NCBI GenBank assembly: GCA_900546685.1
Contig: UREB01000064.1
Span: forward strand, 1-8,491
Source: an uncultured Eubacteriales bacterium
Lineage (GTDB): Bacteria > Bacillota > Clostridia > Christensenellales > QAND01
DNA length: 8,491 nt
Reading direction: 5' to 3'
Of this stretch, positions 1-5,634 are shown one piece after another. The notes beneath the pieces are model-generated. The model searched no databases, was not told the DNA's origin, and saw only the letters and a program-made list of their open reading frames with translations. Position 1 is the first letter of the stretch. Every line of letters begins with the position of its first letter. Both the position numbers and the translations under genes were made by a program.

Positions 1-7
1 CCGATCT
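1..7. other. Probable residual Illumina adapter at the contig edge
   Basis: The first seven bases, CCGATCT, are identical to the 3' end of the standard Illumina adapter (reverse complement AGATCGG, the start of the adapter read-through). They sit exactly at the window edge. On the minus strand they turn the open frame of the membrane-protein gene into a TAG stop (positions 6-8), in the middle of a region where relatives, as I recall them, continue. A seven-base match can arise by chance, but position and effect together make untrimmed adapter the better explanation. Genomic sequence would then start at base 8. Confidence 0.6.
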
Positions 8-479
8 AAAACGCCACGAAGATGGGGCTGAGGTTGACGGGGATGCGGTCGCTATTGTTGAACAGCGCAATGACGGAAAAGCCGAGCGTACCCAGCATGC
101 CGCCGCTAAAGCAGTGCAAAATGGTATCCCAGTTGGATACCTTATAATAGAAATCCTGTACTTCTCCCAAGTATACAGCGCAATATAAAAACAGCACAAA
201 CAGGATCAACATCATGGAAGGGATCTCCAGGCGGAACCGTTTGGCCAGGATACTGGGCAGCATCAGCACAGCGACGCCGAGAATACACTGGAGAAGCATC
301 AGGACATAATCGCTTTTCAGCCGTTCGCCTTCAGCAGCCCCGGCTGGCATAGAAGCCGGCGCCAAAAAAATGCGTACAACGATATAGATGATGGACGCAA
401 CTAGGGACAGATAGACGAACAGGGAGAAATATTTTAAGAATTTTTGCTGGCGCGAACGAGGATCGCGTGTTTGTTTCAT
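6..479 (-). CDS. Multi-pass membrane protein, DUF2238/YjdF-like, C-terminus cut by the contig edge
   Basis: This encodes an integral membrane protein of unknown function. From the ATG at 479 about 157 residues are visible. A basic N-terminus (MKQTRDPRSRQQK) is followed by hydrophobic segments at about residues 17-37, 60-82, 88-106 and 120-138, and a fifth begins at the very end (LSPIFVAF). The stretch SNWDTILHCFSGGMLGTLGF resembles the WDxxLHxxxG motif of DUF2238/YjdF-like membrane proteins, which are usually longer than 200 residues. The gene should therefore continue leftwards; the TAG at 6-8 is probably made by adapter bases. An upstream in-frame TTG at 512 would add 11 residues, but it lies ahead of the only good Shine-Dalgarno (AAAAGGAG, about 12 bases before the ATG). 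The gene follows the TetM-like GTPase on the same strand after 127 bp and may have its own weak promoter. Being a real gene is near certain; the family is moderately sure. Confidence 0.75.
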   Translation of the reverse strand: MKQTRDPRSRQQKFLKYFSLFVYLSLVASIIYIVVRIFLAPASMPAGAAEGERLKSDYVLMLLQCILGVAVLMLPSILAKRFRLEIPSMMLILFVLFLYCAVYLGEVQDFYYKVSNWDTILHCFSGGMLGTLGFSVIALFNNSDRIPVNLSPIFVAF

Positions 480-546
480 AAGAAGGCAAGACTCCTTTTC
501 ATCCCCGGCCAACCGGCACGGGAAGGCAAAAAATTGTATGAATAAA

Positions 547-552
547 AGTATA
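547..552 (-). promoter_or_regulatory. Possible -10 box upstream of the membrane protein
   Basis: Read on the minus strand, TATACT (5 of 6 to TATAAT) lies about 68 bases before the ATG of the membrane-protein gene, in an AT-rich gap. The -35 region is only a T-rich run (TTTCTT-like), so this is a weak call. The rest of the gap between 480 and 606 has a 5-bp TGATT/AATCA palindrome just after the TetM-like stop codon, but no convincing terminator. Read-through from the upstream genes is therefore also possible. Confidence 0.3.
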
Positions 553-606
553 CCGAAAAAACGGAAAAAAAGAAAGAAATGCTGATGGCAGATTGATTAA
601 AAATCA

Positions 607-2535
607 TTAAGACTCCGCCAAAAGCGGCCGGCGCTGGCAATGAAGATGGGAGGCGACCTCGTCCCACGCAACGGAGAAGCCTGCGCCGTGCGAGCAGAAA
701 ACAGAGGAGGAGGGGTGGCCGCTGTCCGCCCGCCGATCATAGCCGGAAGCCTGGATGACCTCCTCTGGGTTGTGGCAGAGATCGTAGCCATCAAACCGGA
801 GCATAAGCGCGCCCTCGCCCTTGGAATAGGCAGCCACATCGGCGGCATAATCCACCAGGCAGGCGGCAGGGCCGCGGCCCGTGATAAGGCATCGGTCGTT
901 TTGGGGCTGGGGCGCATCAAACCGGGCATGCCGCCGCTGCAAATCGGACAGGGCGTGGCCAACACAAGCCAGGGGCAGGGCAAGGGAAAAGGCGTAATAC
1001 GGCTCTAAAAGAAGGCTTTCCGCCTGCTCTAGGCCCTGGCGGATGGCGCGGCAGACGGCTTGGCGGAAATCGCCGCCCTCAGTATGCTTTTCATGCGCGC
1101 GGCCGTTTGTCAGCGTGATGCGCACATCCGTGAGCGCAGCGCCTGTGAGCACGCCGGGATGCGGCGCTTCAAAGACATGGGTGCGGATCAGGCGCTGGAA
1201 CTGCAAGGGGAGCGTGTCGGTAGGCACGACGCTATCAAAAGAAAGGCCGCTGCCACGCGGCGCGGGTGTAAGCTGAAAATGCACCTCGGCATAATGGCGC
1301 AGCGGCTCAAAATGGCCATAGCCGCATACCGGCTTTGCGATGGTTTCGCGGTACACGATGCGGCAGGGGCCAAAGGAAACGGGGAACCCAAACCGCCGGG
1401 GCACCTGGGCGGACAAGACCTCCAGCTGAATTTTGCCCATGAGCTGGATGTGTAGGCGGTGTGTTTCCGCATCAAAGGCCACGCGCAAGAGCGGGTCCTC
1501 ATCCTCCAACTGGCCAAACGCGGCGGCTACACGCTGCGGCGCAACATCGTCCGGATACAATACCTCGGCGCTCAGCGCAGGCTGAAGCCGGGGCTGCGGC
1601 AAACCGGGCAGGCCGATGGCGCCGCCGGGGCGCAGAGAAAGCCCGGACACAGCGCATACCTCGCCGGCCTTTGCCAACGAGGCGGGCTGGGAACGGTCCC
1701 CTTGAAAAATGCGGAGCTCGTGCACCTTTTCACGGCCGACCACCTGCTTGGGCGCCAGCGACCCCTGCAAAATGCGCAGGTGTACCCAGCGGACGCCCTT
1801 GGCATCGTAGCGGACACGAAAGGCGCGCGCCTGAAGCGGCCCCTCCAACACAGGAGGCGGAGCAAGGAGGGAGGAGAGCGCGTCCATCAGCGCCTCCACC
1901 CCTTCGCCGGACAGCGCGCTGCCGCAAAAACACGGGAAAAGGCGGCGAAAAGCGACGAGCCGGCGAGCCGCCGGCAGCCAGAGGGAGGGCTGGTAGCCTT
2001 CCTCAAAATAATGGACGAGCAGATCGTCATCCGACTCGGCGATGCGTTCGATGGCATCTGTGGAAAAGCCGTAGGATAGATCGCAGACGGCGGGCGAAAA
2101 GCGCGCCTTGAGCGATGCTAAAACCCCGGCTGGGGCACCGCCTGGCCGGTCTGTTTTGTTGAGAAAGAAAAAGGTGGGGATGTTATGCTCGGATAAAAGC
2201 TGCCATATGGTTTCGGTATGCGGTTGAATGCCCTCCACGGCGCTGACGACGACTACGGCGCAGTCCAAAACGGAGAGCACGCGCTCCATCTCGGAGGAAA
2301 AATCCACATGGCCCGGCGTATCCAGCAGGGTAAAGGATGTATCGCGGTGAACAAAGCCGGCCTCGGAGGCAAAAATGGTGATGCCGCGCTGGCGTTCCAA
2401 AGGATCGCTGTCTAAAAAGGCGGACTGCGCATCCACCCGGCCAAGCCGGCGCAGGGAATGGGCCTGATAAAGGATGCGTTCGCACAGCGTTGTTTTACCG
2501 GCGTCTACATGCGCCAAAAACCCAAGGGTGATCAA
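607..2535 (-). CDS. TetM/EF-G-like ribosomal GTPase (ribosomal protection protein family)
   Basis: This is a translational GTPase of the TetM/TetO branch of EF-G-like factors, expected to act on the ribosome in the cytoplasm. From the TTG at 2535 it has 642 residues, close to Tet(M) at 639. All GTP-binding motifs are present: G1 AHVDAGKT (about 8-15), switch I ERQRGITI (47-54), G3 DTPGH (72-76), G4 NKTD (126-129) and G5 GSAL (205-208). Domain II follows at about 235-305, then domain III (320-395, with DPLLR), domain IV (396-515) and domain V. A C-terminal tail carries SVFCSHGAGF (611-620). The domain IV loop reads GRAHEKHTEGGDFR, where Tet(M) has a Tyr-Tyr-Ser-Pro loop, so tetracycline resistance cannot be assumed. 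Start choice: two TTG codons are adjacent. The one at 2535 sits seven bases after AGGAGG and overlaps the upstream regulator's TGA (TTGA); the one at 2538 is only four bases away. Translational coupling to the regulator is likely. The family is certain; the physiological role is not. Confidence 0.9.
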   Translation of the reverse strand: MITLGFLAHVDAGKTTLCERILYQAHSLRRLGRVDAQSAFLDSDPLERQRGITIFASEAGFVHRDTSFTLLDTPGHVDFSSEMERVLSVLDCAVVVVSAVEGIQPHTETIWQLLSEHNIPTFFFLNKTDRPGGAPAGVLASLKARFSPAVCDLSYGFSTDAIERIAESDDDLLVHYFEEGYQPSLWLPAARRLVAFRRLFPCFCGSALSGEGVEALMDALSSLLAPPPVLEGPLQARAFRVRYDAKGVRWVHLRILQGSLAPKQVVGREKVHELRIFQGDRSQPASLAKAGEVCAVSGLSLRPGGAIGLPGLPQPRLQPALSAEVLYPDDVAPQRVAAAFGQLEDEDPLLRVAFDAETHRLHIQLMGKIQLEVLSAQVPRRFGFPVSFGPCRIVYRETIAKPVCGYGHFEPLRHYAEVHFQLTPAPRGSGLSFDSVVPTDTLPLQFQRLIRTHVFEAPHPGVLTGAALTDVRITLTNGRAHEKHTEGGDFRQAVCRAIRQGLEQAESLLLEPYYAFSLALPLACVGHALSDLQRRHARFDAPQPQNDRCLITGRGPAACLVDYAADVAAYSKGEGALMLRFDGYDLCHNPEEVIQASGYDRRADSGHPSSSVFCSHGAGFSVAWDEVASHLHCQRRPLLAES

Positions 2536-3749
2536 CAAGCATCCTCCTTATGCGTTGGGGGGCAGGCATCCAGCACGGCAAGCTCGTGGGACAGGGAAAC
2601 GGGCGCGCCGTCATAACAGCCGCAAAAGGCTTGCTCGATGCTGGCGAGCAGGCGGCTGCAATCTTCGTATGGCAGGGAAAACAGCAGCAGCAAAAGCTGC
2701 GTTTGGTTGTATGTGGACACGACACAGTCGCCGGGGAGCTGCTGCAAGGCCACATGGGTCAGAAGCTGAAGCGCAGACGCCTGCACTTGGCCGCCGGCGT
2801 CGTGGATGTTGAGCGAGGCCAAAAAGGCCACTTGGCCGGAGCGAAGGGTAAGCCGGGAAGCAAACTGGTAGAGGCCGCGGAAAGCTTCCAGGCTGCAAAG
2901 CAGCGCGCCTGTGGAAGGCTCGGCCTCCGCAAGGCTGGCCCGCACGGCGGCAAGGGGCGCAGGCGCATGGCCGAGGGCCTGGTAAATGCGCCAATACAGC
3001 GTATGCAGCTGCGGCGAAGGGCAAAGGCCCAAAGCATCGGATAGATACTGGGTGATTGTCTGGTAGCGCTCCAGGGCCGCGGCAGGCTGCCCCAGGCGAA
3101 GCAGGGCGTCGATGTACAATTCATAGATAAACTCGGCGGTGCCTTCCAGGGTAAGCGCAGATTCGCACATTTGGACGATGGCGGCGTAATCGTCCCGGGC
3201 GGCGTAGAGCTGGGCCAGGCGGCCGATCACCCGGAGATAGAGCCGCTTATTATGAGAGGCGGCGGCCACAACGCAGGAAGGCTGAAATTTTTGCGGCAAA
3301 AAATCGCCTTGGTAAAGGGAAAAAGCTTGCTGATAGAGGGAAATCTGCTCGTCCTCCCCGGCAGCCTCCTGGGCTTGTTGGCAGAGCGATTCAAAGCTGG
3401 CAACGTCTAAAAAACAGGGCGCTTGGCTGTTCCAAACGTAGCGGTGCTGTTTTGATAGAATATAGTCTGTACCTCGGCCCTTTCCGGCGCTAAGGGCCTG
3501 CCGCAGGCGGTAGACCAAAGCGACCAGCGCTTTGGCGGGGTCTTTCACCCTGCCTTTGGGCCATAGCAGCGCTACAAGCTCATCGACGGAAAAGGGCTCC
3601 TGGCGGCGCGAGAGCAGGCACATGAGAAGCCGGGACGCAGCGCTATTAGGCGAGGCTAAGCCGGGGACGGCCCGGCCGCCTTGCTGTACGGAAAACGCGC
3701 CAAGCGTACGAATGGTAAGACAGGAGCGACCTGTAAAAGCAGACGCCAT
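2532..3749 (-). CDS. SARP/BTAD-type transcriptional regulator with degenerate GGDEF-like C-terminus
   Basis: This is a predicted DNA-binding regulator of 405 residues. Residues 10-105 form an OmpR/SARP-type winged helix (LTIRTLGAFSV at the first strands; VDELVALLWP and ALVALVYRLRQAL at the helices). Residues 110-260 are a bacterial transcriptional activation domain with TPR-like helices (ISLYQQAFSLYQGDFLP, YIDALLRLGQPAAALERY, LGLCPSPQLHTLY). Residues 281-390 look like the C-terminal module of clostridial SARPs, a nucleotide-cyclase-like fold: LRSGQVAFLASLNI, then PGDCVVSTYNQTQLLLLLFSLPYE, in which YNQTQ stands where a cyclase has GGDEF. It is therefore not expected to make c-di-GMP. Start: the ATG at 3749 has GAGGTG six bases upstream; the in-frame GTG at 3758 lies inside that site and is rejected. 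The C-terminus overlaps the TetM-like gene by four bases, and the end of this gene carries that gene's AAGGAGG. A natural inference is that it controls its own operon; signal and target are unknown. Confidence 0.85.
   Translation of the reverse strand: MASAFTGRSCLTIRTLGAFSVQQGGRAVPGLASPNSAASRLLMCLLSRRQEPFSVDELVALLWPKGRVKDPAKALVALVYRLRQALSAGKGRGTDYILSKQHRYVWNSQAPCFLDVASFESLCQQAQEAAGEDEQISLYQQAFSLYQGDFLPQKFQPSCVVAAASHNKRLYLRVIGRLAQLYAARDDYAAIVQMCESALTLEGTAEFIYELYIDALLRLGQPAAALERYQTITQYLSDALGLCPSPQLHTLYWRIYQALGHAPAPLAAVRASLAEAEPSTGALLCSLEAFRGLYQFASRLTLRSGQVAFLASLNIHDAGGQVQASALQLLTHVALQQLPGDCVVSTYNQTQLLLLLFSLPYEDCSRLLASIEQAFCGCYDGAPVSLSHELAVLDACPPTHKEDAC
2543..2549 (-). promoter_or_regulatory. 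Ribosome binding site of the TetM-like gene inside the upstream gene
   Basis: AAGGAGG on the minus strand lies within the last codons of the regulator gene (…KEDAC, stop). It is followed by ATGC, TTG, TTG, ATC. The spacing of seven bases to the second TTG and the TTGA start/stop overlap both favour the start at 2535. An out-of-frame ATG directly abutting the site can be ignored. Confidence 0.7.
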
Positions 3750-3789
3750 AGACAACACCTCTTAAGGAGATAGAAAATCAAGTATTTTT

Positions 3790-3819
3790 ATGATAAAGCA
3801 TCGGGCAAAGGCTTGACAA
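3790..3819 (-). promoter_or_regulatory. Promoter of the regulator/TetM-like operon
   Basis: Read on the minus strand, TTGTCA (3819-3814, 5 of 6 to TTGACA) and TATCAT (3795-3790, 5 of 6 to TATAAT) are separated by 18 bases. This predicts a transcript start near 3783 and a leader of about 34 bases before the ATG at 3749. It is the only sigma-70-like pair I see in the gap. Confidence 0.55.
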
Positions 3820-3935
3820 CCGCGAAAGGAGAAAATTCCGGCCCTAAAATGAAAAAAATCCTACAAACAGATTGCTTTTTGGCTAGGAACTACCACGGAA
3901 AGATGGTAAGATAGTAGCAAATGCCGGGTGTAAAA

Positions 3936-3953
3936 GGCGGGCGACGGCCCGCC
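3936..3953. repeat. Strong GC hairpin in the leader of the small two-repeat gene
   Basis: GGCGGGC (3936-3942) and GCCCGCC (3947-3953) form a perfect 7-bp stem around the loop GACG. On the plus strand it ends 21 bases before the ATG at 3975 and has no following T run. On the minus strand it is followed by TTTTACA, so it could act as a weak terminator for leftward read-through, or as a leader structure for the rightward gene. The rest of the gap from 3820 to 3974 has no clear plus-strand promoter that I can defend. Confidence 0.45.
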
Positions 3954-3974
3954 GGAAAGGATGCGGCCTGATAC

Positions 3975-4415
3975 ATGATGGAATGGAGTGGGGTGCCAGG
4001 AAAACAAAACTGGGTATCTGTATATGCGGAGAAGAATGACATTGGGGATTTGCAGGGCATATTGATGCACCAAGCAACGCAGCAGGAATGGCGGTTTAAC
4101 ACGCTGACGGAAATGCTGCGGATTTATGAGCACTGCTTGAATTGCATGGGCGGGCCGCGGCATACGCATAGGCTGCGCGCCTTCTATGGCAATTTGGAAA
4201 AGGAGGAGATCTCACCGATGGAATTCAACGAAACGAAAACATGGCAGCCGGATGAACCGAATACCTTTATCATCCGTGTACAGCATAGGCAGAACGCTTC
4301 TTGGCAAGGCAGCGTGCAATGGGTGGAAGGCGGCAAAGAGCAGCACTTCCGCAGCGCGCTGGAGCTAATCAAAATGATGGACGAAGCGTTGGAGCAAGCG
4401 GGGAAAAACAAATAA
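3975..4415 (+). CDS. Small protein of unknown function with two related halves
   Basis: I do not recognise a named family for this 146-residue soluble protein. It has two similar segments. Residues 13-55 read WVSVYAEK…LQGILMHQ…EWRFNTLTEMLRIYEHCL. Residues 98-139 read FIIRVQHR…WQGSVQWV…QHFRSALELIKMMDEAL. Each is a predicted beta-hairpin containing a QG turn, followed by F-x-x-x-x-E and an amphipathic helix. The second half, with its NA(S/T)WQG and FRSALELIK motifs, resembles small conserved hypothetical proteins of Firmicutes as I remember them. A basic linker (PRHTHRLRAFYG) joins the halves. The ATG at 3975 (or 3978) directly follows an in-frame TGA and has only a distant AAAGG (14 bases) upstream. 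An excellent ribosome binding site precedes an in-frame ATG at 4218, so a 65-residue product of the second half alone is plausible. The gene is divergent from the regulator/GTPase operon and ends in a bidirectional terminator. Confidence 0.7.
   Translation: MMEWSGVPGKQNWVSVYAEKNDIGDLQGILMHQATQQEWRFNTLTEMLRIYEHCLNCMGGPRHTHRLRAFYGNLEKEEISPMEFNETKTWQPDEPNTFIIRVQHRQNASWQGSVQWVEGGKEQHFRSALELIKMMDEALEQAGKNK
4201..4220 (+). promoter_or_regulatory. Internal ribosome binding site and in-frame ATG in the two-repeat gene
   Basis: AGGAGGAG (4201-4208), preceded by AAA, is followed nine bases later by an ATG (4218-4220). That ATG is in the reading frame of the 146-residue protein at Met82. It opens MEFNETKTWQPDEPNTF, directly before the second repeat. 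This site is much stronger than the one in front of the full-length start, so a separate short product, or an originally separate second gene, is likely. Confidence 0.5.
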
Positions 4416-4449
4416 AGCCCTGCAGGCTATAGCCTGCAAGGCTTATTTT
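4415..4449. terminator. Bidirectional intrinsic terminator between convergent genes
   Basis: AAGCC (4415-4419) pairs with GGCTT (4440-4444). After one C/A mismatch, TGCAGGC (4421-4427) pairs with GCCTGCA (4432-4438) around the loop TATA. Rightward it is followed by ATTTTA, leftward by TTTATTTGTTTTT. It overlaps the last bases of the stop codons on both sides, so it serves the small plus-strand gene and the minus-strand glycosyltransferase. Confidence 0.85.
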
Positions 4450-5395
4450 AATGCAAATATCGCTTCACGATGTAGCGGGGGCGCCGTTTGGTTTCCAGAT
4501 AGGTCTTGCCGATGTATTCGCCGATGACGCCGATGGCCAAAAGCTGCAAGCCGCCGATGGCCCAGACCGAGACCATGATGGAGGTCCACCCGGCAACGGT
4601 ATGGCCTGTCCAATGCACGATGAGAAAATACAGCAGCATCAAAATGCTGACGGCAAAGATCAACAGCCCTAGGCCGGTGATAAAGCGGATGGGCTTGATG
4701 GAAAACGACGTTACGCCATCCAAAGCAAAGCTCAGCATCTTTTTGAGGGGGTATTTGGATGTGCCGGCAAAGCGCTCGCGGCGCTCGTATTCTACGACCC
4801 CGGAGGGAAAGCCCACCAGCGGCACCAGGCCGCGCAAAAAAAGGTTGACCTCCCCATACTGCGCCAATTCGCCCAGCACGCGGCGGCTCATCAGGCGGTA
4901 ATCGGCATGGTTGTAGACGATATCCACGCCGAAAAACTTCATGAGCTTATAGAACGCCTGCGCGCTGTGGCGCTTGAACCACGAATCGGTTTTGCGCGCG
5001 CTGCGCACGCCGTAGACGACCTCACAGCCTTCGTAATATTTTTCCAGAAAGCGGTCGATGGCGTCGACGTCATCCTGAAGGTCGGCATCCAGGGAAATGA
5101 CGACATCCGCCTCGTCCTTGACGGTCATAAGCCCGGCCAAGAGCGCGTTTTGGTGGCCGCGGTTGCGCGAAAGATCCACCCCGTTTACCAGCGGGTTTTC
5201 CCGGTGGTAGCGCTCGATGAGCGCCCAGGTATTGTCCTTAGAGCCATCGTTGACGTAGACGATCCGGCTTTCTTGGGCGATGAGGCCGCGGCGCATCAGA
5301 TCGTTCATTTTTTTCGTCAGCTGCCGGGTGGTCTCGGGCAGCACTTCCTCTTCGTTGTAGCAGGGGATGACAAGATACAGCACTTCGCAGCGCAA
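4448..5395 (-). CDS. GT2 polyprenyl-phosphate glycosyltransferase, GtrB/CsbB/DPM1-like
   Basis: This is predicted to transfer a sugar from a nucleotide sugar to a membrane polyprenyl phosphate at the inner face of the membrane. Such lipid-linked sugars serve cell-wall or surface glycan decoration. From the TTG at 5395 it has 315 residues, typical for GtrB/CsbB. Motifs of the GT-A fold are clear: IPCYNEEE (about 10-17), VNDGSKDNT (48-56), DLSRNRGHQNA (74-84), the metal-binding SLDADLQDD (101-109) and RFAGTSKYPLKKM (208-220). Two C-terminal membrane helices lie at about 237-258 and 270-294, then a basic tail. Start: the GTG at 5404 lies inside the Shine-Dalgarno; the TTG at 5395 sits eight bases after AGGAGG and leaves the fold intact. 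It stands alone with its own promoter, and no flippase or GtrC-type partner is visible. Family is sure; sugar and acceptor cannot be read from the sequence. Confidence 0.9.
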   Translation of the reverse strand: MRCEVLYLVIPCYNEEEVLPETTRQLTKKMNDLMRRGLIAQESRIVYVNDGSKDNTWALIERYHRENPLVNGVDLSRNRGHQNALLAGLMTVKDEADVVISLDADLQDDVDAIDRFLEKYYEGCEVVYGVRSARKTDSWFKRHSAQAFYKLMKFFGVDIVYNHADYRLMSRRVLGELAQYGEVNLFLRGLVPLVGFPSGVVEYERRERFAGTSKYPLKKMLSFALDGVTSFSIKPIRFITGLGLLIFAVSILMLLYFLIVHWTGHTVAGWTSIMVSVWAIGGLQLLAIGVIGEYIGKTYLETKRRPRYIVKRYLH

Positions 5396-5427
5396 GGGGC
5401 GCACCTCCTTTGTAGGCTTGTCCCCTT

Positions 5428-5456
5428 ATTATATCGGAACGGACCCGCAAGAGCAA
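5428..5456 (-). promoter_or_regulatory. Promoter of the glycosyltransferase gene
   Basis: On the minus strand a perfect TATAAT (5433-5428) is preceded at 17 bases by TTGCTC (5456-5451, three of six to consensus). The transcript would start near 5421, giving a short leader that contains the AAGGAGG ribosome binding site at 5404-5410. Confidence 0.55.
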
Positions 5457-5529
5457 ACCGAGCGGCGCGCGAAAAAGGGGAGAATTTTTCTTAAAACCGC
5501 GACGGGGAGCCAAAGAAAGGGGGCATGGA

Positions 5530-5569
5530 GGGGCCGGCAGATAAAATCGACCGAGGCCCTATCTGCCCC
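5530..5569. repeat. Inverted repeat just upstream of the leucine operon promoter
   Basis: GGCAGATA (5536-5543) and TATCTGCC (5560-5567) are perfect inverted copies separated by 16 bases. Two more G/C pairs are possible after a CC bulge (5532-5533 with 5568-5569). It ends about 15 bases before the -35 box. No T run follows on the plus strand, so it is not a plus-strand terminator. It could be a regulator binding site or a fortuitous palindrome. The remainder of 5457-5583 shows nothing else I can name. Confidence 0.4.
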
Positions 5570-5583
5570 AAGGCAAAAAAACC

Positions 5584-5612
5584 TTGACAAACCGAGCCGG
5601 CGCGCGTATCAT
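5584..5612 (+). promoter_or_regulatory. Promoter of the leucine operon
   Basis: A perfect TTGACA (5584-5589) and TATCAT (5607-5612, 5 of 6) are separated by the ideal 17 bases. Transcription would start near 5619, directly ahead of the T-box leader. Confidence 0.8.
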
Positions 5613-5634
5613 AATAATAATTTCATTGCAAAAT

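Noticed and set aside
585..606. A terminator after the TetM-like gene (TGATT/AATCA palindrome followed by T-rich sequence)
   Set aside because: The stem is only five AT-rich pairs and the T run is not adjacent to it; too weak to call.
1459..2111. Two open frames of more than 200 codons on the plus strand opposite the TetM-like gene
   Set aside because: They lie fully inside a well-supported minus-strand gene with intact GTPase motifs, have Arg/Pro/Ala-rich translations without recognisable domains, and are expected shadows in GC-rich coding sequence.
607..2535. Calling the GTPase a tetracycline resistance gene with a tet symbol
   Set aside because: Family and length fit, but the domain IV loop that acts on tetracycline is different and the C-terminal tail is not that of Tet(M). 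Resistance cannot be claimed from the sequence.
3795..3935. A cyclic-di-GMP (GEMM-I) riboswitch upstream of the small gene, suggested by GGGCAAA, a GAAA loop and ATGGTAAG
   Set aside because: The conserved GACGCAAAGCC core and the 3' half of P3 are absent, and the first part of the region is better explained as the minus-strand promoter of the regulator.
5480..5510. A CodY-like box (GAATTTTTCTTAAAAC) upstream of the leucine operon
   Set aside because: It does not fit the AATTTTCWGAAAATT consensus in the central positions; too many mismatches by eye.
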